Assembly (NCBI GenBank): GCA_002007465.1
Contig: LNAC01000278.1
Coordinates: 1,154,333 to 1,218,332, forward strand
DNA: 64,000 nucleotides
From: Ailurus styani
Taxonomy: Eukaryota; Chordata; Mammalia; Carnivora; Ailuridae
Direction: 5' to 3'
In this document: in pieces, positions 1 through 9,319 of the stretch
Layout: each line of letters starts with the position of its first letter
Position numbering within the stretch: the stretch's first letter is position 1
The notes under the pieces: generated by a model
What the model was told of the DNA's origin: nothing
The model's input: the letters and a program-made list of their open reading frames with translations, nothing else
The model's database searches: none
Program-made: the position numbers and the translations under genes

Positions 1-129
1 GGCTACTGAGAGCTGGCTCATCTCCTCTCCCATCAATGCCGTATGTAAAGTAATACATGTTCTGTAGGTTCTATCAAGAACCCAAAACCTGTGTCTGTAG
101 ATAACCAGACGGGCTCAGAAGTAACCTAG
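1..129. other. Unannotated left edge
   Basis: No gene or repeat is recognised before the first SINE. The sequence is ordinary, moderately AT-rich unique DNA. Confidence 0.6.
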
Positions 130-139
130 AACCAAAGCC

Positions 140-344
140 TTTTTGTTTTTTTAAAGATTTTATTTATTTATTTGACAGAGAGAGAGAGAGAGATCACAAG
201 TAGGCAGAGAGGCAGGCAGAGAGAGAGGAGGAAGCAGGCTCCCTGCGGAGCAGAGAGCCCGATGCGGGGCTCGATCCCAGGACCCTGAGATCATGACCTG
301 AGCTGAAGGCAGAGGCTTAACCCACTGAGCCACCCAGGCGCCCC
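140..344 (-). mobile_element. CAN-SINE, young subtype
   Basis: On the plus strand it reads as a poly-T/TTTATTTATTTGACAGAG tail, an AGAG tract, the CACAAGTAGGCAGAGAGGCAGG module, then the tRNA-like head ending CCACCCAGGCGCCCC. The element is therefore full length and inverted. AACCAAAGCC flanks it at 130-139 and 346-355, a clear TSD. Good conservation of the head indicates a recent insertion. The family is a Lys-tRNA-derived SINE restricted to carnivores, moved by L1 machinery. Confidence 0.96.
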
Positions 345-1574
345 AAACCAAAGCCCTTTTAATGAATATAAGAATTCTGTTTCTATGAAAACATCAGCCT
401 CTTTAATTTCTTTTCTGTGTTTATTCACCTTGCCTATTTATTAAACACATTCAGTTGCTTATTCTTTGCAAGTAGGATATGAAAAGGAAAAGATGAGGAA
501 TGTTTAACTTTGTGTAGCTCTGATGTCAGACCTAGTAAATATTGGATGGTGTTGACAGGAATCCAGGTCCTGAATGTCTGACCTAGAAGGACTAGACAGG
601 ACTCTTGTGTTAGGAGAGGTAGTCTAAGTTCTGGCTTGACTGAACTCTAAGCTGGAGGGCATCATGTGAGGGTTATGCTGCTGTTTTGAGCTCCCTTGAA
701 AGGACTCAATTTCTCCTGTTTGGGGGAGTGGGTGAAATATACCACTAACTTAATTTTATGTAATAACTCTGTCAAATATTGTTAGCCAGTGCTTTCACTA
801 TTTAAAAGGGGAAATGTAAGCCAGTCAACCCACATTATGATCTAAAAAGCAAACCCAGGTAGATGAATGGGAATGTGGAGGAGAAGGAATCCAATGTAGC
901 AAACCGCCCTTCTGAGTGAGTGCTGATTTGAGTAGGTTTGAAAGGAAAGAAAGAAAGCTTCTGGGAAAGAAGCTGGGGCACAGCATTGTCAAAGAGGTAC
1001 CACAGATCTAAGGACTGAGATGTTCTCAGATTCAGCCGCACACAACTTCAGCCCTCATCAAAGAGGAAATTTTGCCATGGGAAGTGGTCAAGGGACTTTC
1101 GGGGCAGCTGAAAGAAGCCTTTTCCCTTCTTGCCCTTTGAGAAGGGGAGGGGGAAGAAAGGTGGGCCCGGGGATGTGAGGAGTTGCTGGTTTGTGGGAAG
1201 GCATGTAGATAAACAGCAGAGAGCCAAAGTACTTCCGATTCTGAAATAGTCATTCGACAAGAAGCACATATGTGGGGATGGATCCTAAAGAAGCTCCTAA
1301 TGAGTACACAGTGAAAGTCCAAGGCAAAGTGCCCTTCTGTAGGATAGATGTGGTGAGTCCTCTCAGCTTCTCTTTTCAGTTTTCCTCCATGGGCTGCGGG
1401 CTTTGCAAAGGAACCTTGGAAGAACGTGTGTGGTCATGTGTTCACTCTCATGGCCCTAAATCAGACAGCACTCGATGGAGCCTTGGTAGTTCTGCAATCT
1501 GTCCACTAAGCACTCTGGCTTCTCCTTCCCCGATTCCACTGTTATTTTCAAAAATTTTGTTAACTGATTGTCTC
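345..1574. other. Unique non-coding sequence
   Basis: About 1.2 kb with no gene I can support. Open frames of 60-110 codons occur on both strands but match no family and show no splice context. A purine-rich GAAAGAAAGAAAG patch near 940-956 is the only local bias. Confidence 0.5.
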
Positions 1575-1722
1575 TTTCCTGCCCACCCTCCTGGACTGTA
1601 ATTTCTTTGAGAATAGATATCTTTGTGTGATTTCTTTGCTGATGCATGCCCCCAGCACTTAGAACAGGGCTTGAAACATAGCAGATCTTCAATAAATATT
1701 TGTTGGTTGTGTGAGTGAATAA
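1575..1722 (+). mobile_element. L2 LINE 3' end
   Basis: Carries the L2 terminal signature: CCTGGACTGTAATTTCTTTGAG, CCCAGCACTTAGAACAGGGC, then a CAATAAATATTTGTTG-type end and GAGTGAAT. This is an ancient, diverged 3'-end fragment. It resembles the end of an mRNA but is repeat-derived. Confidence 0.8.
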
Positions 1723-2838
1723 ACCACAATCCTGGCTTTTTAATTTTTAATATGTCCAAAGGCTAATAACAGAGACTTATGCTTAAAAAACATTCAAGTG
1801 TTGTTTTTGGGTAAGTAAAAATTCAGCTCAGTGGCTGTTTCCTCTCTAAACTTACAGTCTATACCGCTGTCCATAATGTGGGGCCATGTTTGGCGGCTTG
1901 GACTGGCAGATTTCAAATTGGGCATCTTAGCCAGACTGGGACACGATTCTTTGTGCTCACTGCTGAAGAATGTACTGGAAGGGAGTGGAAATCAGGAACA
2001 CAGAGGGCTCTCAATGGGAGGGATATGCTAGCAGGACTTAGTGAATTTGCCACTTGAGTAAGTCTTACAGATTGAGAAACACAATTCACTTATGTGCTTC
2101 ATTACATAAATGAGCTCCATGCTTAAAAATTCATAAGAGACTGCTATCTCCAATCATAAATTCAATTAACTTACCAGGCTGGAAAAACATAACTCAGGCA
2201 GACAAGATAATGAAGCCAAGCTCACCAGCATGGTCTCTCCCATTGAAAAGCTGCCCAGGAAGACAATGATCAGCTTAGCGATGCTGGATTCAGAACCAGG
2301 GAGCTTAGTTCTAGAACTCAGATGTTGGATAGCCCACGTTCTGACAGCCAATGTCTTTCTCCATTCCACCGGCAGTCAGGATCCCTCCTGGCCTCTTGGG
2401 GTGGTGGATGGGCCAGCCAAATTTGTTTCTGAAACTCCCCCTTTTCTGTGCTTCTGTGGCTGATTAACACATTCCTCCATGAAATGTGTTAATGCTCCAG
2501 TCAAGCCTTATTCTGGCCTGGGAATCATTCTGTCTCACTAACTCTTAGATTAAACATGCATGAGTGTTTGCTCCCAGCTAACCAGTCCAAATGGCTCTTC
2601 TCTGAACTGCTGGGTGATTTGACTTTATAGTTTAACTCTTCAGAGAGTATTGATTTCTGTCATTTCCAAATGTTTGGGATGCCCTTCTATCTCTCCTATT
2701 CACAGTCTTTGCCTATCCAATAAGCTCCAAATATTGATGGATTTGTTCTCCTGAGCAGCCTCTCCCACAGAGAGCAAAGCGAAGTGACTCTCTGACACAA
2801 ATGTTTTGATACCTGATGATTAGTTTCTTCCTATAAGT
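1723..2838. other. Unique non-coding sequence
   Basis: No recognisable repeat or exon. Short frames around 1831-2031 and 2230-2463 on the plus strand have no recognisable domain, and I do not call them genes. Confidence 0.5.
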
Positions 2839-2850
2839 CAGTAAATTGTC

Positions 2851-3065
2851 TTTTTATTTTTTATTTATTTTTCAAGATTTATTTATTTTAGAGCGAGAGA
2901 AAGAAACAGAGTGGGTGGGGCAGAGGGAGAGTGAGAGAGAGTCTTAAGTAGACTCTGCACTGAGAGCAGAGCCCAATATGTGGCTTGATCTCTCAACTCT
3001 GAGATCATGACCTGAGCTGAAACTAAGAATCAGATGCTTACCTAACTGCATCGCCTAGGCCCCCC
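2851..3065 (-). mobile_element. CAN-SINE, older subtype
   Basis: Inverted copy: TTTATTTATTTTAGAG tail, AG-rich body, TGAGATCATGACCTGAGCTGA and a decayed head CATCGCCTAGGCCCC. It lacks the CAAGTAGGCAG module, so it is an older subtype. An imperfect TSD is visible: CAGTAAATTGTC at 2839-2850 and CAGTAAGTTGTT at 3066-3077. Confidence 0.9.
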
Positions 3066-3077
3066 CAGTAAGTTGTT

Positions 3078-3825
3078 TTTAGAGTGCGTATGGCCACCTT
3101 CAGTGAGGTGGACTCCCCTCTAGTGAGTTCACCTTGTTTCTCTGGATCGGGATCATTCCTGGGACATTGGAAAGTCACCACAGGATTGAGAGAGATGTGG
3201 CCCGAGGGTGGTTCACATTAGTGCCTGTCTTCGCGTAGGTTCCCCACCCCATTCCCGCACCACAGCCTCTCTTGCATAAATCCTCCCACCTTAAGAACTT
3301 CTAAGTCGCTGTGCAGTGGATCCACCCTGTGGTTTTCATTGCACTACCTTGTGTTTGGGACCCAACCCATGACATATATACCTTTGGGAGGTGAAAAGCT
3401 GAATTAGCAAGATGACAGATAGAATGATCCAGAAAAGCTTGTCCTTCTGGGGAGTAACAGTTCTCACACCAGCTCCTGAGAAATATGTTCCTATGGTCTC
3501 AGGCCAAGAAACCTATCAAGTTCATGTTCTGAAGTGAAGTGAAGGACCCCAAGCCAGGGGCCTCTCCAAGGTCAGGGCCAATGTGGGGGAGCCATTTTTA
3601 CCATCTTCACAAAGATACAGCCACTGAGTCATGTTTAGAATAAAGCTTTGAGGATGCAGGATAACTGACATAGTCACCACATTAATGAAAGTAAATTTAA
3701 TCACATTAGTTATACTTTGCATGATTTGGTTTATTAAAACCAGGAAATGGACAATACATTTAAAAGCATTTTCATCAAGTCTCGAAATAACAAAGGATTT
3801 GTTTGGATAATTCAGTTTACCATAC
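3078..3825. other. Unique non-coding sequence
   Basis: No repeat family or coding exon recognised. A 110-codon minus-strand frame (3522-3854) runs into the adjacent DNA transposon, so it is not a gene. Confidence 0.5.
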
Positions 3826-4000
3826 CAGTGCTGTCCAGTAGAAATATAATGCAAGCCACAAATATGATTTAAAATTTTCTAGTGGTCACGTTAAAAAAAA
3901 GAAAGTAAAAAAAAAAATTTCCTACCTACTTTTGTCGTATGTTGTAATAAAAGATAAAATATGAAAAAAGTACAAAGAAACAGGTGAAGTTAATTTCAAG
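3826..4000 (+). mobile_element. hAT-Charlie-like DNA transposon, left part
   Basis: Starts with the terminal inverted repeat CAGTGCTGTCCAGTAGAAAT, followed by AATGCAAGCCACAAATATG and an A-rich stretch ending AAAGAAACAGGTGAAGTTAAT. This resembles the 5' half of a common short non-autonomous hAT-type (MER1 group) mammalian element. The matching right part begins about 1 kb further on, near 5068. Confidence 0.6.
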
Positions 4001-4379
4001 AGTAAGTTTTTCCAGTCCTGAGCAGAAATTTCCTCTTCCCTGTTATGGAGGTAAATATTTGTCCTAATATCTGGATTCCATGGGCCCAAAGGCAGGTCTT
4101 GTCTACATTCATCACCAATAGCAGGGGAAATTCAGGACTGAATCCTGGCACAAGGAATAATTAGCAGGCTGTGCGGACCAGAAGTAAAAGAAAAAGAGCC
4201 TGTAATCAATACTTCTGACTCCATTTAGAAAATGTGGTCCGAACTTATCAGTGAGATTACTTTCCTTTATCATTGCTTTGCCAAATTGACTCTTTTGAGA
4301 AGAGAAGCCACATTAATCTTTTTATTGCAACTTGTTTAGAGTTGCTGTGGGAATGACCATACATAGTAAGACAAACTGT
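4001..4379. other. Unclassified sequence between transposon halves
   Basis: No family recognised. It separates the two parts of the hAT-like element, so it is either a later insertion or internal sequence of a longer element. Confidence 0.45.
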
Positions 4380-4393
4380 ATCCTCAGAATTCT

Positions 4394-4602
4394 TTTTTTT
4401 TTTAAGATTTTATTTATTTATTTGACACAGAGAGAGAGAGAGATCACAAGTAGGCAGAGAGGCAGGCAGAGAGACAGGGAGAGGAGGAAGCAGGCTCCCC
4501 GCTGAGCAGAGAGCCCGATGCGGGCCTCAATCCCAGGACCCTGAGATCATGACCTGAGCCGAAGGCAGCGGCTTTAACCCACTGAGCCACCCAGGCGCCC
4601 GG
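4394..4602 (-). mobile_element. CAN-SINE, young subtype
   Basis: Full-length inverted copy with the CACAAGTAGGCAGAGAGGCAGG module and an intact head ending CACCCAGGCGCCC. The 14-bp TSD ATCCTCAGAATTCT at 4380-4393 and 4603-4616 is perfect, so this is one of the youngest insertions in the window. Confidence 0.97.
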
Positions 4603-4616
4603 ATCCTCAGAATTCT

Positions 4617-4777
4617 AAGAGCAGCTTGCCAACAGCTTGGCATTCATGACCTTCCTTTCGTTATAAGATCAAGCATTTACAAAGCACATGTTGTGTGATT
4701 CACAGGGTGAACTGGGCCCTGTAATGTCTTAAGAAAAAGACAAGCCCTTGTCATTTTGGTGAAGTTAGGCCTTTATT
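4617..4777. other. Unclassified sequence between two SINEs
   Basis: Continues the unclassified segment lying inside the split hAT-like element. No exon or repeat recognised. Confidence 0.4.
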
Positions 4778-4788
4778 AGAAAACAACA

Positions 4789-4985
4789 GGGGTGCCTGAG
4801 TGGCTCAGTGAGTTAGGCAGCTGCCTTCAGCTCAGGTCGTGATCCGGAGTCCCGGGATCAAGCTCCAGGATGGAGCCCCAGGATCGAGCCCAGCATCCAG
4901 CTCCCTGCTCAGGGGAGTCTGCTTCTCCCTCTGGCCCTCCCCCTGCTAATGCTCTCTCTCTCTCAAATAAATAAATAAAATCTTT
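4789..4985 (+). mobile_element. CAN-SINE, older subtype with internal duplication
   Basis: Plus-oriented: GGGTGCCTGAGTGGCTCAGTG head, CTCAGGTCGTGATC, then CTCTCTCTCTCAAATAAATAAATAAAATCTTT. The middle is abnormal: GGATCAAGCTCCAGGATGGA is followed by a second GGATCGAGCCC-like segment, a short internal duplication not seen in the other copies. Only a weak TSD can be suggested. Confidence 0.93.
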
Positions 4986-5067
4986 AAGAAAGGAAACAAT
5001 ATAATATCTAATAAAATGTTAATTATGTGACATTACATATTATATGTAATAAGGTTTTGAGGAGAAA
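4986..5067. other. AT-rich spacer
   Basis: AT-rich sequence between the SINE tail and the right part of the hAT-like element, including an imperfect ACATATTATATGT palindrome. Confidence 0.4.
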
Positions 5068-5297
5068 AAAAAGTATGTTTCACTTAACCCTATATAGCCA
5101 AAATATTATCATTTCAATACGTAGTCATATAAAAATTATTAATGAGATATCTTACATTCTGGGTTTTGGGGGTTTTTCTGTACAAAGTCTTTGAAACTCA
5201 GTGTAGTATATTTTTCTAGAACATCTCCATCCAGACCAGCTGCATTGCAAGTTCTCAATAGCTACATGTGGTTGGTGGCTACTATGTCAGACAGTGT
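5068..5297 (+). mobile_element. hAT-Charlie-like DNA transposon, right part
   Basis: TATGTTTCACTTAACCC, CCAAAATATTATCATTTCAA and TATTAATGAGATATCTTACA match the second half of the family that begins at 3826. It ends with CTACATGTGGTTGGTGGCTA and a terminus partly complementary to the left TIR. No clean 8-bp TSD survives. Confidence 0.6.
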
Positions 5298-5429
5298 AAT
5301 AATAAGACTATTTCATCCCACAAACTTTCTGATTCATTGAAATTCCATGGTTTCGAATTCCAGCTCAAGTACGGCTTTATTAACTCACCTTGACCGGGGC
5401 TTGCCAGTGTGGGTGATGAAGCTCATGTT

Positions 5430-6078
5430 TATAATGTGCTAATCATCTACCACCCTAGCCTCATCCCTGGAGTGTTCCTGCTTCCCCTTTATGTGGCACA
5501 CACAGCCAGAGTGATCCCTGTAAAGTCTAAGCTAGGTACTTCACTTCTCTGCCCAAAACCTTTCCATGGCTCCCCATCTCAGTCTTCTTGTGGCTTACAA
5601 GGCCCCACACAGCGTGGCCCCTGCCTCCATCTCTGTCTCATTTCCTGTCTTTCTCTCCCTCATTCGTGCAGCCACACGACTTTGTTGCTATCCCCTGACC
5701 ATGCCTAACACACTCCTGCCCCCAAGACTTTGCACTTGCTTCTTCCCTTCTGCCTGGAATGTGCTCCCCCACGTCTTCCCAGGGTTCACATGCACTTTCT
5801 GTACAAACGGTACTTATCAGAGGAGCCTTCCTTGACCATTCTATAGAATAGCCCTTAAAGAGGGTTTCTCTTGAGGCCCCCTTCTTATCACTCTGCATCC
5901 TCACCCACTTATGACCTGCCTTATTTCAGAGCCCTTGATTGTTGATTAGTTCATTTTCTGTCTTCCCCAGCCCACCCTACTAGACTTCCTCTGTTTCCTT
6001 TGGACCTGCTGAAGTCCCAGCAGCAATAGTATCTGGCACATAGTAGGTGTTTATCAGATATCTGGTGAATGGATAAAA
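5430..6078 (+). mobile_element. L2 LINE 3' end, long copy
   Basis: About 650 bp of L2 3' sequence in order: CTTTCCATGGCTCCCCATCTC, ACAAGGCCCCACACAGCGTGGC, ACTTTGCACTTGCTTCTTCC, TGCCTGGAATGTGCTCCCCC, CAGAGGAGCCTTCCTTGACC and TATCTGGCACATAGTAGGTG. Open frames in it (for example 5409-5708) are repeat-derived and not genes. Confidence 0.9.
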
Positions 6079-6277
6079 GAAGGAATACAACTGGATAAGA
6101 AATGCTTATAGGAATTATAGGCTGTCATAACAATAATAGATTTATATTTAAGATCCTTATTTGAGTTTCGTCTTGGAACCAAACAAGTGTTTCCCCCAGT
6201 GGTAAATAACTCCTCTGAAGAGAACACGGCCTCCCATCCAAGGTCACCCCGCCCCACTCGGGGACTCTCTCCCTACT
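6079..6277. other. Unique spacer
   Basis: Short unique interval between the L2 end and the next SINE. Nothing else recognised. Confidence 0.4.
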
Positions 6278-6288
6278 CCTGTATTGCT

Positions 6289-6470
6289 TTTTTTTTTTTT
6301 TTTTTTTCAGAGATAGAGAGCACAAGTAGTTAGAGAGGCAGGCAGAGGGAGAGGGGGAAGCAGGCTCCCTGATGAGCAGGCAGCCGACGTGGGGGGCTGG
6401 ATCCCAGGACCCTGAGATCATGACCTGAGTAGAAGGCAGAGGCTTAACCCACTGAGCCACCCGGGCGCCC
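6289..6470 (-). mobile_element. CAN-SINE, young subtype, slightly shortened
   Basis: Long poly-T tail, then CACAAGTAGTTAGAGAGGCAGG and the inverted head ending GCCACCCGGGCGCCC. The TATTTATTTATTT segment of the tail is missing. TSD CCTGTATTGCT is at 6278-6288 and, with one change, from 6471. It lies only about 75 bp upstream of the CpG island. Confidence 0.95.
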
Positions 6471-6722
6471 CCTGTATTGCTCTTCTTATCACTTCTCAGC
6501 TCTTACAGGCCCAGATTAGACACCCTGTGTTTTTATTTGTTGAATCACAAATGGACAGCCACCGAACGGCCTTGGGATGTGCTGCGTTGCCAGAGCGCCC
6601 GCTCACAGCACCTCAAATTGCTTAAAACCAGTTCAGTGATCTCGGTCAAAGAATTCCTGACCCGCGACTGAAGGTCCTTCTCTTTAGTAGTTGCTCTTCG
6701 CATACATTCCCTTCAGGAATGC

Positions 6723-6741
6723 GGGGGGGGGGGGGGGACAN
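6723..6741 (+). repeat. Poly-G run followed by an unknown base
   Basis: Fifteen consecutive G residues (6723-6737), then ACA and the only N in the window (6741). A long homopolymer next to an N suggests uncertain length or base calling. The run could also form a G-quadruplex. Confidence 0.9.
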
Positions 6742-6779
6742 AGGTCTCCGGGATTCGCCCTTCTTGGCCCGTCCGGCGG

Positions 6780-6790
6780 GCGCATGCGCA
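6780..6790. promoter_or_regulatory. NRF1-like palindromic site
   Basis: GCGCATGCGCA contains the NRF1 core palindrome GCGCATGCGC, with one mismatch at the outermost base of the usual 12-bp consensus. NRF1 sites of this kind are typical of CpG-island promoters. This one lies about 110 bp upstream of the TATA box. Confidence 0.6.
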
Positions 6791-6898
6791 GACACAACCA
6801 GTCGCGGCCCCTTCCTGCCCCTCCAGCTCCTGCGTGTCCTTTGTCCCGCTTCCGAGCGGACTGCGGGAGCTGCTTCCGAATGAACCGCGTAGCCGGAT

Positions 6899-6907
6899 TT
6901 ATAAAAG
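6899..6907 (+). promoter_or_regulatory. Candidate TATA box
   Basis: TTATAAAAG, flanked by GC-rich sequence (AGCCGGAT on the left, CCCTCCAGG on the right), matches the TATA consensus. A start site would be expected near 6930. A TATA motif is much less likely by chance in GC-rich surroundings than in the AT-rich flanks. Confidence 0.5.
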
Positions 6908-7111
6908 CCCTCCAGGATTTACTCTGTGAGGCTGGGGGGCATCTACCCTAATTCGTCTACACTCCGGCAGGACCCCTTCCAGGGCCCACACAGCACAGAG
7001 CCGGGAAGTCTCTGGTCGGGGTGGAATGAGACCCGTGGCCCAGGGACTGACAAGGTCACACCAGGATCTAACCTGAACGCCCCCCACGCGTGCCAGGGAC
7101 ATCCTGTTTTC

Positions 7112-7122
7112 AGCAGGTGAAC
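7112..7122 (+). other. Possible splice donor, plus strand
   Basis: AGCAG followed by GTGAAC gives a CAG/GTGAAC donor, with the exon ending at 7116. If transcription starts near 6930 this would bound a first exon of about 190 bp. Motif match only. Confidence 0.25.
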
Positions 7123-7324
7123 CCCGAAACCTGACGGGTTGTCGTGTTGGCTGTGGGACTGCCCAGTGTGAGCCCGCAGAGGTCTGCGTGCTGGGAGCCA
7201 CCTGGACAGAACGCCCTGGTTAGGGAACACAGCGGCGGGTGCGGCTCCTCAATGCAGCTGCGCTCGGTGATGAAGCACAGGCTCGGGGAGGCGAGGAGGA
7301 GAGCGTCCTGTCCCTGGTAGGCGT

Positions 7325-7334
7325 TCTTACCTTC
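7325..7334 (-). other. Possible splice donor, minus strand
   Basis: On the minus strand the sequence reads GGGAAG/GTAAGAACG, a strong donor consensus, with the exon ending at 7331. The same pyrimidine-rich stretch read on the plus strand could be an acceptor ending CAG at 7343, so the direction is ambiguous. Confidence 0.3.
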
Positions 7335-7385
7335 CCTCGACAGGATACGGTGAACACACTGAATTCTCACTGGTGGAGGACAGAA

Positions 7386-7639
7386 CTCGAACACCTTTTT
7401 TTATAAGGACATAGACCAGCAGACCAGTTTAATGGCCACAGGACATTGGAAACTGCCTGTCAGAATTAAGCAACTTATTTAGAATTTATTAGAAGCTGTA
7501 AGATTTTTTGCACAGCTGAGTAATGGTTTAAATGTCAGGCATTCTGTGACCACACTATGCAAAATTGTTCCTGTTATCCTGTATGCTATTTGTTTCTTGA
7601 ATAGTAGTAGTTACACATTCAGTGGGTTTTTGTTTCTTA
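7386..7639. other. Unique AT-richer sequence beside the CpG island
   Basis: CpG content drops abruptly. No repeat or exon recognised. Confidence 0.4.
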
Positions 7640-7790
7640 CCTGTATCCCTGACTAGACTATAAAGTCCGTAAGGGCAGCAGAACATATGTATTTAACTCA
7701 CCCTTGTATACCCAGGAATGAGTACTATACCTAGCATGTAGGAGGACGTAAAATGTTGACTACTAATAGCACTAATTGGATGAATAGATC
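7640..7790 (+). mobile_element. L2 LINE 3' end fragment
   Basis: CCTGACTAGACTATAAAGTCC followed by GTAAGGGCAGCAGAA, ACCTAGCATGTAGGAGG and GGATGAATAGAT follow the L2 3' terminal order. Diverged copy. Confidence 0.65.
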
Positions 7791-7933
7791 CAATGACAGT
7801 CTTTCAGCAACATCTTTAAGCAAAACTACTAAATCAAGGTGAAACATCGATTGGTATCAATTTCAAAAATACTTTTATTTTTGAAAGAGATCATCAACTA
7901 ATTCAATTCAGGAGGTAAACCACATTAATTCTT

Positions 7934-8115
7934 TTTTTTAAGATATTTATTTTTTTGACATAGAGAAATTGCAAGTAGGCAGAGGCAGGCGGAGAGAGAG
8001 GGAAGCAGGTTTCCCACTGAGCAAAGAGCCCGATGCGGGGCTCGATCCCAGGACCCTGAGATCGTGACCTGAGCCGAAGGCAGAGGCTTAACCCACTGAG
8101 CCACCCAGGCGCCCC
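7934..8115 (-). mobile_element. CAN-SINE, young subtype
   Basis: Inverted copy with GCAAGTAGGCAGAGGCAGG and head CCACCCAGGCGCCCC. The 15-bp TSD ACCACATTAATTCTT at 7919-7933 and 8116-8130 is perfect. Confidence 0.97.
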
Positions 8116-8130
8116 ACCACATTAATTCTT

Positions 8131-8739
8131 GAGAAGAAAGTGATTCCAACCAGGCAAACAATAATTGTGTTCCAGAATTTTATATTCGTGTAATGCAGTT
8201 ATCCTCCACTATTACAAAGTAGAGTACTCCTGTGAAACTTTCATAAGCCCAAAAGGCATAAAACCAAGTGTATCCTCCACTTATATAGGTGTTTCCTAAA
8301 AACAGAGTGGTGCAAAACAAACTTTCAGAAGGCAGGGGATTTCTGTATTAGGTTTTACCCAGAGAGAACCAGGGCATGAGGACCCTGGCTTAATAAGAGC
8401 CAGGAATGTGAGCAAAGGTTGGACAGGAGCTCAGTAATGGATGGCTTTACCTGCCACGCTAGGACCCTAAACTCCATTTTCTTCATGTGCATAGCTGTTT
8501 ATCGTGACATACGGTGCTCCAGTGAACATAATAGAATTAGATACAGTGCTTATATTCAATGGGCCCAGAGCCTATCAGAGGGAGACAAACTCGACTATGT
8601 TAACAAGCACACAAATAGAAATATGGTCACTGTGTTTAGTCACGCAGAGGAGAGGTGACTTGTTTCCCTGGTGTGCTGGGGACACTTCCCACAGAAGGTG
8701 CCCTAACCCTTCCCTCTGAAGGCCCGTGTTGGCACCTGC
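8131..8739. other. Unique non-coding sequence
   Basis: No repeat or gene recognised. Short plus-strand frames (8419-8719) overlap each other in different phases and have no identifiable product. Confidence 0.45.
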
Positions 8740-9050
8740 TCTTCCCACTCCTGGAACAGACCCTGGCTCCAGATTTTGCAGACCATCTCAGACCACCTCA
8801 GATTATGCCCTTGGTCACTATTCCTCTGTTTTGTTTTGTTTTGTTTTTTTTCTTGGCACTTAACATTATCTGAAATTACCTTGATGTTTATTGGTGTACT
8901 TATTTGGTGTCTGTCTTATCCTTCAAGCTCATAAGCTCTGTGAGAGCGGGAACCTGGTTTTCATTGTGTATTAATGTATATGCACAGTGGCTAGAAAAGT
9001 GTCTGGGGTATAGTAGGAAACCAGAAATACTTGTGGAGTGACTGAAGGGC
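8740..9050 (+). mobile_element. L2 LINE 3' end
   Basis: CTTCAAGCTCATAAGCTCTGTGAG, GCGGGAACCTGGTTTTCATTG, GCACAGTGGCTAGAAAAGTG and a terminal GGAGTGACTGAA follow L2 order. A (GTTTT)n patch at about 8828-8855 lies inside it. Confidence 0.75.
8828..8855 (+). repeat. (TTTTG)n simple repeat
   Basis: Four GTTTT units followed by a T run, embedded in the L2 fragment. Confidence 0.85.
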
Positions 9051-9319
9051 TCAGCAGCACTAAGAAGCCATTGCAACTTCTTGATTGTGTGGTGGCATGA
9101 TGAAATTGTTCCGGAAAAACATTCTGGCAGTGGGTTTAGGGTGAGTTGTGTGGGACCCAGACTTGGGGCAAGAACAATGAGAAGATTCCTGAAGTCAGTT
9201 AGATGTGAATGCCTCGGGGAAGGATAGGGGTTGTGGCAGGAGGCGTGAAAGGCACATTGAATCCAAGGCATATATTGAGAGAAGAGACTCCATGGACACA
9301 GCCTTCCTACTCATCTCAC

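Larger units (their letters stand above)
6545..7385. promoter_or_regulatory. CpG island, candidate promoter
   Basis: By hand count this stretch has about fifty CpG dinucleotides in roughly 840 bp, whereas flanking DNA has very few. It is also clearly GC-richer than the sequence on either side. It contains an NRF1-like palindrome and a TATA box. In mammals this pattern usually marks a promoter or first exon. Neither strand has a coding frame I recognise: frames at 6691-6951 (plus) and 6899-7201 (minus) have no domain. Alternatives are an orphan intragenic CpG island or a lncRNA promoter. The single unknown base of the window, at 6741, lies inside it. Confidence 0.7.

Noticed and set aside
140..344. 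tRNA-Lys-like head of CAN-SINEs read as tRNA genes
   Set aside because: The heads cannot be folded into a full cloverleaf, and each is joined to a CT-rich body and A-rich tail with target duplications, so they are SINEs.
5409..5835. Plus-strand frames of 89-99 codons
   Set aside because: They fall entirely in an L2 3' end, which is non-coding and widely repeated.
6125..6460. Minus-strand frame of about 111 codons
   Set aside because: Most of it is translated CAN-SINE; the characteristic AQWVKPL peptide recurs in the frames of several other SINE copies here (160-351, 7925-8161, 14056-14259).
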